Shown: positions 24,063-33,257 of the stretch, one piece after another | How the letters are laid out: the number at the start of each line of letters is the position of its first letter | Position numbering within the stretch: the stretch's first letter is position 1 | DNA from: an uncultured Agrobacterium sp. | GTDB taxonomy: Bacteria; Pseudomonadota; Alphaproteobacteria; Rhizobiales; Rhizobiaceae | Direction of reading: 5' to 3' | Assembly: GCA_913777615.1 (NCBI GenBank) | Contig: CAJYTK010000007.1 | Coordinates: 62,001 to 126,000, forward strand | DNA: 64,000 nt | The notes under the pieces: model-generated | What the model was told of the DNA's origin: nothing | Database searches by the model: none | Seen by the model: the letters and a program-made list of their open reading frames with translations, nothing else | Translations under genes and position numbers: made by a program

Positions 24063-24812
24063 ATGGACGGTGATTTGCCGTTTGGTGAATTGCAGGCATT
24101 AAGGGGCGGGCCGCTTTATCAGAAATTGCGGCGTCTGATCGAAGATGCTGTGTCCAGCGGACGCCTGAAGCATGGGGATGCGTTACCGGCCGAGCGAGAT
24201 ATCGCCGATGCTGCGGCCATCAGCCGCGTGACCGTACGCAAGGCAATCGACGATTTGGTCGAGCAGGGGCTCCTCGTGCGCAGGCGCGGTTCCGGCACTT
24301 TCGTCACCAAGCCTGTGCCGAAAATGCAGCAGCCGTTGACGCGGCTCACCTCCTTTACCGAGGATATGCGCCGCAGGGGAATGGTGGCGGGCTCGCGCTG
24401 GCTGGAGCGCGGACTGTATTTTCCAACACCAGAGGAAACCATGATGCTCGGCCTTTCGGGAGGCGCGCGCGTCGCAAGAATCCTTCGCCTTCGCACTGCC
24501 GACGATACGCCCATTGCGCTTGAGAGGACCAGCCTTCCCGACGACCTTCTGCCGGAGCCGGAGCAGGTCGAGGGATCGCTGTATCTGGCCCTCGCAGCCC
24601 GGGATATTCGTCCAGTTCGGGCCAACCAAAGAATTTCCGCCGTTCTGCTGCGCGATGACGAGAGCGAATTGTTGGAGGTCGCTCCCGGCTCCGCAGCCCT
24701 TTCAGTGCAGCGCATCGCCTATCTGAACACCGGGCGCGTAATGGAGGTCTCCACAGCGCTTTATCGCAGCGACGCTTATGACCTCGTCGCGGAACTTACG
24801 ATCGGCGCCTGA
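24063..24812 (+). CDS. GntR/HutC family regulator of the nag operon (NagR-like)
   Basis: A 249-residue regulator with an N-terminal winged helix-turn-helix (about 18-80; ERDIADAAAISRVTVRKAIDDLVEQGLL and RRGSGTFV) and a C-terminal UTRA effector domain (about 95-240). This is the HutC subfamily to which NagR/DasR belong, and these sense GlcNAc-6-P or GlcN-6-P. The start ATG 24063 has GGAG upstream. It is the first gene of gntR-nagB-II-nagA-nagK, with 23 bases to the next gene, so it most likely regulates this operon. Confidence 0.9.
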   Translation: MDGDLPFGELQALRGGPLYQKLRRLIEDAVSSGRLKHGDALPAERDIADAAAISRVTVRKAIDDLVEQGLLVRRRGSGTFVTKPVPKMQQPLTRLTSFTEDMRRRGMVAGSRWLERGLYFPTPEETMMLGLSGGARVARILRLRTADDTPIALERTSLPDDLLPEPEQVEGSLYLALAARDIRPVRANQRISAVLLRDDESELLEVAPGSAALSVQRIAYLNTGRVMEVSTALYRSDAYDLVAELTIGA

Positions 24813-24835
24813 TCAAAAACATAAGGGCTTTACTG

Positions 24836-25858
24836 ATGACGACTATGATGCGACGCGAAATCAATGAAATTCCACAGGCTGTCGCCCGGCTGCTGGATCG
24901 TGGAAAAGACGATGTGGCACGGGCAGGAAGCGCTCTTGCCGCGCGTGATCCCGCAGTTGTCGTCACCATTGCCCGAGGATCTTCGGATCATGCGGCCTAT
25001 TTCCTCAAATACGCGATAGAGCTCGAGCTTGGCCTACCGGTCGCCTCACTCGGCCCATCGCTGGCGTCGATTTATCAGGCGCCGCTTCGCTTGCAACGTG
25101 CTGCAGCCTTTGCGGTATCTCAGTCGGGGGCGAGCCCGGACATCGTCGCCATGCTTGAAGGCGCTAAGGCAGGTGGCGCGTTGACCGTTTCGCTGGTGAA
25201 TACGACACCATCTCCTCTCGCAGATGCTGCTTCCATCGCTGTCAACATTCAGGCTGGACCGGAGATCGCGGTGGCAGCCACGAAGTCGTACGTCAATTCG
25301 ATTGTTGCCGGTCTTGCTGTTTTGAGCGAGTGGAGCGGTTCGGCCACCTTGAAAAAAGCTGTGGCAGCGCTCCCTGATCATCTCGACAAAGCGCTGTCAC
25401 TCGATTGGAGTGTGCTGGTCGAACCTTTGGTCAAGGCCGAATCCCTCTACATGCTCGGTCGCGGCCCGGCGCTCGCCATTGCAATGGAAGCGGCGCTGAA
25501 ATGTAAGGAAACCTGCGAGCTACACGCTGAAGCCTACTCATCGGCCGAGGTTCTGCATGGTCCAGTGTCGCTGGTGGCAGAAAGCTTCCCCGTGATTGCC
25601 TTTGCCGCGCGCGACAAGGCAGAGGCGTCGATAGCCCAGACAGCGTCGGGTCTCGTGACCAAGAATGCCAATGTCTATCTCACATCAGATCAGGGTAAAG
25701 GCGCCACCGTTCTGCCTTTTGTCGAAACGGGCCATCCTTTGACCGATGCGCTGGCGTTGATCGTTCCGTATTATAGCATGGTCGAGGTCCTCTCTCTCGC
25801 GCGCGGCTTCGATCCCGATAGGCCGGTTGCGCTCAAAAAGGTCACGGAAACACGATGA
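24836..25858 (+). CDS. nagB-II: SIS-type glucosamine-6-phosphate deaminase (NagB-II)
   Basis: A 340-residue protein with two SIS domains, like the isomerase half of GlmS but without its glutaminase domain. Motifs: ARGSSDHAAYF (about 46-56), SQSGASPD (about 97-104) and ATKSY (about 146-150), then the second SIS domain with LGRGPALAIAMEAALKCKE. It should convert glucosamine-6-phosphate to fructose-6-phosphate and ammonia, replacing classical NagB. Its stop overlaps the nagA start (ATGA at 25855-25858), and nagA and nagK follow, which supports the assignment. Confidence 0.9.
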   Translation: MTTMMRREINEIPQAVARLLDRGKDDVARAGSALAARDPAVVVTIARGSSDHAAYFLKYAIELELGLPVASLGPSLASIYQAPLRLQRAAAFAVSQSGASPDIVAMLEGAKAGGALTVSLVNTTPSPLADAASIAVNIQAGPEIAVAATKSYVNSIVAGLAVLSEWSGSATLKKAVAALPDHLDKALSLDWSVLVEPLVKAESLYMLGRGPALAIAMEAALKCKETCELHAEAYSSAEVLHGPVSLVAESFPVIAFAARDKAEASIAQTASGLVTKNANVYLTSDQGKGATVLPFVETGHPLTDALALIVPYYSMVEVLSLARGFDPDRPVALKKVTETR

Positions 25859-27036
25859 GTGGTTCATTTGCACTGTGCGGCGGTCGGGTTTTCGACGGCG
25901 TCGGGTTCCTTGAGGGGCAAGCGTTGGTCGTGAGCAATGGTCGCATCGAAGCCATTGTGGCGCAGGCCGATCTTTCGCCTTCAATCGAAAGGCGTGACGT
26001 GGCGGGTAGCCTCCTCGTTCCAGGCTTCATCGATCTTCAGGTGAATGGTGGCGGCGGTGTGCTGCTGAACAACCAGCCTGATCTCGACGGCATTCGCACC
26101 ATCTGTTCAGCGCATGCAGCTTACGGCACGACGGCTCTTCTTCCCACCGTCATCACCGATACAGCCGAAATCCGTGCGAGAGCGGTCGAGGCCGGTATTG
26201 CCGCATATTCGCAAAAGGTGCCCGGCTATCTTGGTTTGCATCTGGAAGGCCCCCATCTCTCGGTGGCGCGCAAGGGAACCCACGATCCATCCTTGATCCG
26301 CCCGCTTGAACAGCCCGATCTCAGTTTTCTTGTGGAACATGCGGGACGTTTTGGCGAGGCCCTCATCACGCTCGCTCCCGAAAGTGTTTCTCCTGGCGAC
26401 GTCACAGCATTGGTTGAGGCAGGATATGTCGTCAGTCTCGGACATACCAATGCCAAGGCGCGCGACATTCTTCCCTATGTTTCGGCCGGGGCGTCGATGG
26501 CCACGCATCTCTTCAATGCGATGAGCCAGATGGAGAACCGGGAGCCGGGTCTTGTTGGCGTCGCGCTCGCCAATGGCCGCTTGTCCTGCGGCCTTATCGC
26601 CGACGGATTCCACGTTGATCCGATGGTCATGCAAGTTGCTCTGGCCGCAAAGAAGGGGCCGGCCCGGATATTCCTGGTGACCGACGCTATGTCGACCATC
26701 GGCACCGACTTGCAGGGCTTCCTGCTGAATGGCCGTGAGGTCTTTCGCAGGGGCGGACGATTGACGCTTGCTGATGGCACGCTTGCCGGTGCCGATATCG
26801 ACATGCTGTCTTGTGTGCGCTTCGTTCATGAGCATCTTGGCCTGTCTTTGGCTGACGCTTTGAACATGGCCTCGCTCTATCCGGCCGAGGCCATTGGCTG
26901 CGCCACGAAGGGCAGTCTCGCAGTGGGAATGGATGCGGATCTGCTCGTGCTGCAAGAGGACCTGACCTTGAGAGCGACTTTTATTGGCGGTAATTGCGCC
27001 TATGGCGAAGATTTTGCAAAAGGGGTCGCTGCGTGA
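25855..27036 (+). CDS. nagA: N-acetylglucosamine-6-phosphate deacetylase
   Basis: A 393-residue amidohydrolase that removes acetate from GlcNAc-6-P in the cytoplasm. Visible family features are FIDLQVNGGGGV (about 59-70), HLEGPHLS (about 127-134) with the metal-binding Glu, LGHTNAKA (about 193-200), THLFNAMSQM (about 216-225) and LVTDAMS (about 275-281) with the catalytic Asp. It overlaps nagB-II by 4 bases and nagK by 4 bases (GTGA), so the operon is tightly coupled. Confidence 0.94.
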   Translation: MSGSFALCGGRVFDGVGFLEGQALVVSNGRIEAIVAQADLSPSIERRDVAGSLLVPGFIDLQVNGGGGVLLNNQPDLDGIRTICSAHAAYGTTALLPTVITDTAEIRARAVEAGIAAYSQKVPGYLGLHLEGPHLSVARKGTHDPSLIRPLEQPDLSFLVEHAGRFGEALITLAPESVSPGDVTALVEAGYVVSLGHTNAKARDILPYVSAGASMATHLFNAMSQMENREPGLVGVALANGRLSCGLIADGFHVDPMVMQVALAAKKGPARIFLVTDAMSTIGTDLQGFLLNGREVFRRGGRLTLADGTLAGADIDMLSCVRFVHEHLGLSLADALNMASLYPAEAIGCATKGSLAVGMDADLLVLQEDLTLRATFIGGNCAYGEDFAKGVAA

Positions 27037-27950
27037 TCGTCTGCTTCGATATCGGCGGCACGGCCATTAAGGGCGCAGGCGCGTGGGCGGTCGACGATGT
27101 TCGTCCCGTGGCCCGGCGACAAACGCCAATTCATGATTTCGACGCCTTCATCGGCGTGTTGAAAGACGTGATCGACGAGATTGGCGAGACGCCGACCTGT
27201 GTGGCGCTTTCGATTGCGGGCATTATCGATCCCGATACTGATCGCGCCGTTATCGCCAATATTCCCTGCGCCCATGGGCGTCTTCTGCGAGCAGATCTGG
27301 AAGCCGCTCTTGGCCTTCCGGTTCTGATTGCCAATGATGCCGATTGCTGTGCGCTCGCCGAATACGGTGTGGGCGCCGGGCGCGGGCATCGGGTGGTTTT
27401 TGGCGCTATTCTGGGAACGGGCGTCGGCGGCGGTCTCGTTGTGGATGGCAAGCTTATCAATAGCGCAGGCGGCTTTGCCGGCGAATGGGGTCATGGCCCG
27501 GTTGCCGCCACCCGCGCTGGAAATCCGCCTGTGGAACTACCTCGCTTTGCTTGTGGATGCGGGCTTGATGGATGTGTGGACGCCATCGGTAGTGCTCGTG
27601 GCATGGAAAAGCTGCATCGTCATCTGGCGGGCTCCGAGTTGAAGGCGGAAGAAATCCTCGACGCCTGGCAGACCGGCGATGTAGATGCAGCCCGCACGAT
27701 AGACGTCTATATCGACATTCTTTCCGCGCCACTGGCGCTCGTCGTCAATATGACTGGCGCGACGATCGTTCCGGTCGGCGGCGGCCTGTCAAATTCACTG
27801 CCGCTGATCGCGGCTCTCGATCGCGCCGTGAAGGCCAGAGTTCTCCGCAAGTTTCAGCGGCCGCTCGTGGTGCGCGCTGAATGCGCGATAGAGCCGGGCC
27901 TTGTGGGAGCCGCAGTCCTGGGGGCGGCCTTCGCTTCGCCTGAAGCCTGA
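27033..27950 (+). CDS. nagK: ROK family N-acetylglucosamine kinase
   Basis: A 305-residue ROK kinase. It starts at GTG 27033 inside the nagA stop. Motifs: FDIGGTAIKGA (phosphate loop, about 4-14), the catalytic Asp in NDADCCALAE (about 101-110), GTGVGGGLVV (about 130-139) and the ROK zinc site CGCGLDGCVDAIGS (about 176-189). It should phosphorylate free GlcNAc made by GH20 cleavage or imported by the ABC system, feeding nagA. ManNAc kinase is an alternative by family, but the nagA/nagB-II context favours GlcNAc. Confidence 0.88.
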   Translation: MIVCFDIGGTAIKGAGAWAVDDVRPVARRQTPIHDFDAFIGVLKDVIDEIGETPTCVALSIAGIIDPDTDRAVIANIPCAHGRLLRADLEAALGLPVLIANDADCCALAEYGVGAGRGHRVVFGAILGTGVGGGLVVDGKLINSAGGFAGEWGHGPVAATRAGNPPVELPRFACGCGLDGCVDAIGSARGMEKLHRHLAGSELKAEEILDAWQTGDVDAARTIDVYIDILSAPLALVVNMTGATIVPVGGGLSNSLPLIAALDRAVKARVLRKFQRPLVVRAECAIEPGLVGAAVLGAAFASPEA

Positions 27951-27992
27951 TTCTCGGTGAATGTCATCGACAGCCGGTCTGTAAACGCTCCT

Positions 27993-28925
27993 TCACAAGG
28001 TAGCGGTCGCTGGTCGCGGCTGGGTGATGGTATTGTCGCCCACCCATCTGGCCGCAGGTTCGATGCCACCCAGTGGAAAGAGATGGAGCTGGGATATCAG
28101 TGTTTGAGGATTGTCGCGGACATAGTCCGTCAGCGCGCCGACCATGTCGCCCGGCTCGTATGGAAGCATCAACCGCGTCACGTCCAGTGCTCGTTTTTGC
28201 AAGACCTTCAGCGAAGGGCCGACACCGCAGGAGAGCGCGAACTTGATCAGGGTCTGGAGTTTCGCTGGGCCCGCAATTCCCACATGAATGGGAAGCGTGA
28301 TTCCTGCTTGGGCAACACGTTCAGCCCATGTTGTGATGACGGTCGGATCGAAGCCGAACTGCGTTACGATCGCCATGTGGGCGTCGGTCAGACCGGAAAA
28401 ATCCGTCTTCCACTTTAATGCGCTGTCGACATTGCGCGTTGTGCCGTCCGGATCGATATCGCGGCTTCCTTCCGGGTGGCCTGCGACATGCAAGCGTTTG
28501 AATCCATATCTGTCGAACAGTCCGCTTTCCAGCAGCTGAATCGAACTCTCGACAGTGCCCACCGGACGCGTTTCTCCTCCACCCAGCAGAAGCGCCTCCG
28601 TCACATCGGCCTCGTTACGGTAGAGCGAGATCCAGCTTTCCAGTGTCGGCACGTCGGGAATGCTGCGTGCGGGAAAATGTGGCATGACGGCGAAGCCATC
28701 CTCACGCAGCCGCTTTGCGGTGGCGACCATGTCGCTGATCGATGTGCCAGCGATATGAGCGATGTACACGCGTGTTCCAATAGGCAAAAGAGCTGAGAAA
28801 TCGTCGATCTTTGCTGCGGTACGCGGTGTCACCTCAATGGAGTAAGGATGCAGCAGTGAGCTTGCGTATTTTGCGACCGCGCCACCACTGCTCTTCGATC
28901 GATCGATGAATTTCAATATTGCCAT
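27993..28925 (-). CDS. MetF-like methylenetetrahydrofolate reductase family protein
   Basis: A 310-residue TIM-barrel protein of the MTHFR/MetF family. The usual N-terminal FEFFPP is replaced by YSIEVTPRTAAKI (about 28-40). Then come HIAGTSISDMVATAKRL and the flavin-region ALLLGGGET (about 111-119), with LHVAGHPEGSRDI later (about 147-159). A housekeeping MetF usually retains FFPP, so this may be a specialised one-carbon enzyme such as those in methyl-donor catabolism. No partner genes lie beside it. It is convergent with nagK and divergent from the GGDEF-EAL gene. The start is ATG 28925 (MAILKFIDRS). Confidence 0.72.
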   Translation of the reverse strand: MAILKFIDRSKSSGGAVAKYASSLLHPYSIEVTPRTAAKIDDFSALLPIGTRVYIAHIAGTSISDMVATAKRLREDGFAVMPHFPARSIPDVPTLESWISLYRNEADVTEALLLGGGETRPVGTVESSIQLLESGLFDRYGFKRLHVAGHPEGSRDIDPDGTTRNVDSALKWKTDFSGLTDAHMAIVTQFGFDPTVITTWAERVAQAGITLPIHVGIAGPAKLQTLIKFALSCGVGPSLKVLQKRALDVTRLMLPYEPGDMVGALTDYVRDNPQTLISQLHLFPLGGIEPAARWVGDNTITQPRPATATL

Positions 28926-29200
28926 GTGCTGGTTTCTTCCTGCCTGCCCAGGAGGCAGTCTCTTCTTGATCGCGGCCACCATTACACGGCTTTTAGATCC
29001 TACGACGCAACGACTAATCCAGTCCGATCAAGCTGTTTTCTCTTTTTTAGCCATGCCGTCAAATCATGTCGGTGGATGGCAGGATATCTTTACTATCTTC
29101 GCCAACAGTGCGGCTCTCAACCTGCGACGTGTCGAGACGCTAGAAGATAAGTTGGCCCGGTTTACCCCTCGTAAGAGGACAACATGAAAGTCAGAAGCCC

Positions 29201-31405
29201 TTGAGCGCCGAGAGTCCGGACCATTTGGAGGCAGTTGCTCCAGCACGACCGACCAGAATTGTCTGGTACCAGTCATTATTTTGGAAGATAACTCTTTTTC
29301 TCGTTTCCAGCGTCGTCCTCGCCTATCTTGTCGGCGCTGCTGTCGGCTGGATCATGGTCGAGAGAGACTCGCGCGATCAATGGCATCGACAGGCCGAGCT
29401 CAACGCGCAGGTGACGAGTTCGTCCATCCGCACGATCTACACGTTCATTTCCATAGAAAGCGACCAGGACGGGCAGATCGTCAAAATAATAAGTGACAGG
29501 CCGCTTGGTGACGAAGCGTCGATCCTCGACACGGGTTTCAATCCTGGCGATGTCCTTGCCCTCGCAGCCGCGCAAACCAAGAACAATATCTGGATTTTCC
29601 AGAATGACGCGGCAAGTCATGTTTTTGTCAGCTCTGCGGATGCGATGGGGGAAGCCAACAGAATACCGCTTACGTTGACCGAAGGCGCGACACTCAATCG
29701 TTTTTACGTCGGTTTCGCCGAACTGGGCGACGTTAAGTATTATATTGCCTATGTCCCGGTTGTCGATCAGGCGGGGCGCCTTCAGGGCGGAGTGGTAACA
29801 ACCATCGGCAAAGCTTCCGATCTGTTTGAAACGCAAACGAAGCTTTTGCGTAACTCTCTCATTCTTTTAGTGACCATCCTTGTCGCTACAGGCGTAATCG
29901 TCACGGTTCTGATGCGGAAGGTCTTCATGCCGGTCCCCTCCTTGATCGAGGCTCTGACGAAAATCGCTCATGACGACACTCAGTCGGTCACGCCGTTTCA
30001 ACGACGCAATGACGAGATCGGTCGTGTTGCGGTGGCAATCGAGAAGGTGCGCGAAGCCGTTGTCGAGCGGGAAAATCTGCGCGTGATGCGCGATGTTGCA
30101 CGACAGATGGAGCATCTTGCCCATCATGATCCGCTGACAGGGCTGCCAAACCGGGCTTTCTTCAGCAAGCGTTTGGATGGCGATATCGGCGAACTGGGCA
30201 ATGGTCTTCGTTTCAACCTCATGCTTCTCGATCTCGACCGCTTCAAGGCCGTTAATGACGTGATGGGGCATGCCAGTGGAGATGCGCTTTTAACCGCTTT
30301 CGCGGAGCGCTTGCTGCAACTGATCGGTCCGCAGGACATGGTGGCGCGCCTCGGCGGCGACGAGTTCGCGGTGATCCAGGTCGTGCGAAAAAATGCGGTG
30401 CGGGAGGCAAACCGGCTGGCGGAAGGCATCGTCGCGGCGGCATCACGTCCCTTTATCCTGTTCGGCAAGGAAGCCAGCGTCGGAACCAGCATCGGCATTT
30501 CCATGGCTCCCATTCATGGGACTGACAATTCCGAGCTTCTCAAGCATGCCGATGTGGCTCTCTATTGCGCAAAGTCTGAAGGGCGCGGCAACTTTCGCTT
30601 CTTCGAAAACGGCATGGAGATGTCCCCGGAACAGGATCACGAACTCCAGCAGGACGTGGATCTTGCGATCCAGCGCGACGAATTCGTTTTGCACTATCAG
30701 CCGATTTTTTCTTTCTCGGATTCGCAGCCAGTGACGTTCGAGGCTCTTGTCCGCTGGCGGCATCCCCTTCGCGGTTTGATCAATCCGGATCAGTTCATTC
30801 CTATTGCCGAGAAGACCGGTCAGATCTGCGCTATCGGCGAATGGGTTCTGCGCCGCGCATGCGTGGAAGCCATGCAGTTCTCCAATGATGCGGCGGTCGC
30901 GGTTAACATTTCAGCAATCGAACTTCAGCAAGGTGACCTTGTGGCCAAGGTGAAGCGGGCGCTCAAAGACAGCGGCTTGCCTCCTTCGAGGCTGGAGATT
31001 GAACTGACGGAGACTGTGCTTCTTTCCGATATGCAGTCGGAAAAATGCCTGGAGGACATCCGTGCGCTCGGCGTTAAAATCGCCCTCGACGATTTCGGCA
31101 CTGGTTATTCAAGCCTTGCCTATCTGACCAAATTGCCGGTGAGCAAGATCAAGATCGATCGTAGTTTTGTTTCCGAAGCGATGACGAAGACCGAGAGTCT
31201 TGCGATCATTCAAGGGCTCATCCACATCGCTAAAGGCCTGGGGCTTGAGACAACGGCAGAAGGCGTCGAAACGCGAGAACAGCTTTCCCTGCTACGCGCC
31301 GCTGGTTGTGATCTGGTGCAGGGATACCATCTTGGCCGTCCAATGGCTCTCAAAGACATAGAAAGTTGGCAGCATTCCAGTGACGTAAAAATTTTCCACG
31401 GTTAG
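29201..31405 (+). CDS. Membrane GGDEF-EAL protein (c-di-GMP synthesis/breakdown)
   Basis: A 734-residue inner-membrane protein with a membrane segment (about 27-51), a periplasmic region of about 165 residues (52-216), a second membrane segment (about 218-238), a HAMP-like linker, a GGDEF domain (GGDEF at 385-389) and an EAL domain (EAL at 514-516, DDFGTG at 630-635). Both active-site signatures are intact, so it may make or break c-di-GMP. The I-site RxxD is absent. The start is TTG 29201; no ATG gives a complete first membrane segment. Two periplasmic binding proteins follow at 11 bases and with overlap, and no transporter genes are present, so they may act as its ligand sensors. Confidence 0.88.
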   Translation: MSAESPDHLEAVAPARPTRIVWYQSLFWKITLFLVSSVVLAYLVGAAVGWIMVERDSRDQWHRQAELNAQVTSSSIRTIYTFISIESDQDGQIVKIISDRPLGDEASILDTGFNPGDVLALAAAQTKNNIWIFQNDAASHVFVSSADAMGEANRIPLTLTEGATLNRFYVGFAELGDVKYYIAYVPVVDQAGRLQGGVVTTIGKASDLFETQTKLLRNSLILLVTILVATGVIVTVLMRKVFMPVPSLIEALTKIAHDDTQSVTPFQRRNDEIGRVAVAIEKVREAVVERENLRVMRDVARQMEHLAHHDPLTGLPNRAFFSKRLDGDIGELGNGLRFNLMLLDLDRFKAVNDVMGHASGDALLTAFAERLLQLIGPQDMVARLGGDEFAVIQVVRKNAVREANRLAEGIVAAASRPFILFGKEASVGTSIGISMAPIHGTDNSELLKHADVALYCAKSEGRGNFRFFENGMEMSPEQDHELQQDVDLAIQRDEFVLHYQPIFSFSDSQPVTFEALVRWRHPLRGLINPDQFIPIAEKTGQICAIGEWVLRRACVEAMQFSNDAAVAVNISAIELQQGDLVAKVKRALKDSGLPPSRLEIELTETVLLSDMQSEKCLEDIRALGVKIALDDFGTGYSSLAYLTKLPVSKIKIDRSFVSEAMTKTESLAIIQGLIHIAKGLGLETTAEGVETREQLSLLRAAGCDLVQGYHLGRPMALKDIESWQHSSDVKIFHG

Positions 31406-31416
31406 GAGTAACGATC

Positions 31417-32358
31417 GTGCAGCATAGTGATACCAGGCTCCGCCTGTCGAAGTGCTTCAGTCTTATTTCGATTCTATGTGCCGCGATCATTTGCGCCCAA
31501 AGTGTTTCACATCCTGCCGCCGCTGAAGACCTGAAGAGTCCGACGCTCGAGAAGATCGTGCGGACAAAGACGATTACCATAGGTCATCGCCAGGACGAGT
31601 TGCCATTTTCTTATGTGACGCCGGATGGCGTGGCGCGCGGATACTCGATCGATCTGTGCCGGGAGATTGCCGAACATGTCCGTCAAACGCTCAAGCTCGA
31701 TACGATCAAGATAGATTATGTGGTAGCAACGGCGGCTACGCGGTTTCTGCTGGTCAAATCCGGCAAGATAGACATGGAGTGCAGCGCGACCACCAACAAC
31801 GCCGAACGGCGTGAACAGGTGGCCTTCTCCTATCCTCACTTCATCACCGCCACCCGTTTCGTGTCAAAAAAATCGAGCAGCCTCAACACCATCAGAGACC
31901 TTGCAGGTCGCACAGTCGCCTCAACGACAGGCACCATCAACATAGCGCAGCTGCAAAATCTCAACAGAGCGGAAAAGCTCAATATCTCAGTATTGATCGC
32001 GAAACTGAATTCGGAAGCATTCGCTGCGGTAGAAAATAACCGAGCATCCGCCTTCGTCATGGATGATGTTCTACTGGCCGCTAACGTGGCATTCTCGAAG
32101 TCGCCCGAAGACTACGTGATTTCCAAAGACGCGTTCGGCCCGCCCGAGCCTTATGGCATTCTTTTGCCCAAGGACGATGAAGCGTTCAAAACTCTCGTCA
32201 ACGAGGCCTTGTTCTCCGTTTTTACCAACGGCGGGGCAGAAGCGATCTACAATAAGTGGTTCATGTCTCCCGTGCCGCCGGACAATCGCAATTTCAATCT
32301 TCCTCTCTCCCCGGAGTTGAAGGCTGTGTTCAAGGAGCCGAAGGAGTATCTGCAATGA
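31417..32358 (+). CDS. Family-3 amino-acid-type binding protein, GltI-like, copy 1
   Basis: A 313-residue periplasmic binding protein with a signal peptide (about 1-33, ending near HPAAAED). The family-3 motif GYSIDLCREIAEHV (about 73-86) and the glutamate/aspartate-type segment MDIECSATTNNAERR (about 118-132) resemble E. coli GltI, so an acidic amino acid is a plausible ligand. It starts at GTG 31417 with AGGAG upstream and overlaps the next, paralogous gene by 4 bases. No permease or ATPase gene is near, which suggests signalling rather than uptake. Confidence 0.85.
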   Translation: MQHSDTRLRLSKCFSLISILCAAIICAQSVSHPAAAEDLKSPTLEKIVRTKTITIGHRQDELPFSYVTPDGVARGYSIDLCREIAEHVRQTLKLDTIKIDYVVATAATRFLLVKSGKIDMECSATTNNAERREQVAFSYPHFITATRFVSKKSSSLNTIRDLAGRTVASTTGTINIAQLQNLNRAEKLNISVLIAKLNSEAFAAVENNRASAFVMDDVLLAANVAFSKSPEDYVISKDAFGPPEPYGILLPKDDEAFKTLVNEALFSVFTNGGAEAIYNKWFMSPVPPDNRNFNLPLSPELKAVFKEPKEYLQ

Positions 32359-33257
32359 AAATGCATATCATCCGTTGTCTCTTGCTGGTTTCGTGCCTTG
32401 GTGTCGCTATTGGGGTAAAGGCTGAAGACAAGAAATTCGAAACACCGACCCTCGACAGGATCGTCCAGACCGGCAAGATCAGGATCGGCTACGGATCGAC
32501 TGCGCCTTTCTCGTTTCTCAACGCGGATGGTCAGGTCGTAGGTTACTCGATCGATCTCTGCCGAGGGATTGTAGAAAAGCTGAAAGACCGTCTGAAACTA
32601 CATTCGATCGATATCGAGTTCGTGCCGCGCACACCCAGCAATCGCGTGCAGTTGTTGAATGATGGTACGATGGACATCGAGTGTAATGCCAGCACCAACA
32701 CCTCGGAACGGCGCAAGAGCGTCGCTTTTGCCTACAGCCACTTCTATGGTGCCACGCGCTACGTTTCCCTGCGCAAGAACAACCTCAAGCAGCTGGATGA
32801 TCTGAAGGGACGGTCCGTCAGTGTGGCGCTGGGAACCGTCAATATCAACGAAATCAATGAGATCAGCCGCAAACGGAAGCTGAATATCTCAACCGTTCCG
32901 GTGGATAGTCTGCAAGCTGCCTTCGACATGGTGACGGACGGACGCGTTGCAGCCTTCGCGATGGATGAAGTTCTTCTGAAAACGATGATCGCCCGTACGC
33001 AGTCACCCTCCGATTACGTGCTTTCCGAAGAGCAGGTGACGGAACTTCAGCCGCTTGGCTTCATGATGCGCCTGAACGACGAGGCTTTTGTCACAGCAGT
33101 CAACCAGGCCCTAAACGAAATCTACAAGTCCGAGGCGGTCAAGGGGATCTACAGCCGCTGGTTCGAGGAGCCGATGCCCGGGCTGAACATCAATCTTGAA
33201 CTTCCTATGAGCCCATGGCTGATTGAGGCGCTGAGAAGCCCTCAAACGTTGAAATAA
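32355..33257 (+). CDS. Family-3 amino-acid-type binding protein, GltI-like, copy 2
   Basis: A 300-residue periplasmic binding protein, paralogue of the one just upstream. Signal peptide about 1-23 (ending VKA). Shared motifs are GYSIDLCRGIVEKL (about 65-78) and MDIECNASTNTSERR (about 108-122). Both mature proteins start with the same TPTLDRIV/SPTLEKIV stretch, and both end with a similar SP-E/W-L region, which marks an old tandem duplication. The start ATG 32355 overlaps the previous stop. It ends the three-gene operon. Confidence 0.85.
   Translation: MKMHIIRCLLLVSCLGVAIGVKAEDKKFETPTLDRIVQTGKIRIGYGSTAPFSFLNADGQVVGYSIDLCRGIVEKLKDRLKLHSIDIEFVPRTPSNRVQLLNDGTMDIECNASTNTSERRKSVAFAYSHFYGATRYVSLRKNNLKQLDDLKGRSVSVALGTVNINEINEISRKRKLNISTVPVDSLQAAFDMVTDGRVAAFAMDEVLLKTMIARTQSPSDYVLSEEQVTELQPLGFMMRLNDEAFVTAVNQALNEIYKSEAVKGIYSRWFEEPMPGLNINLELPMSPWLIEALRSPQTLK

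Noticed and set aside
28906-29187. 93-codon plus-strand frame between the MetF-like and GGDEF-EAL genes
   Set aside because: Overlaps the start of the MetF-like gene, no SD, no family features; treated as intergenic.
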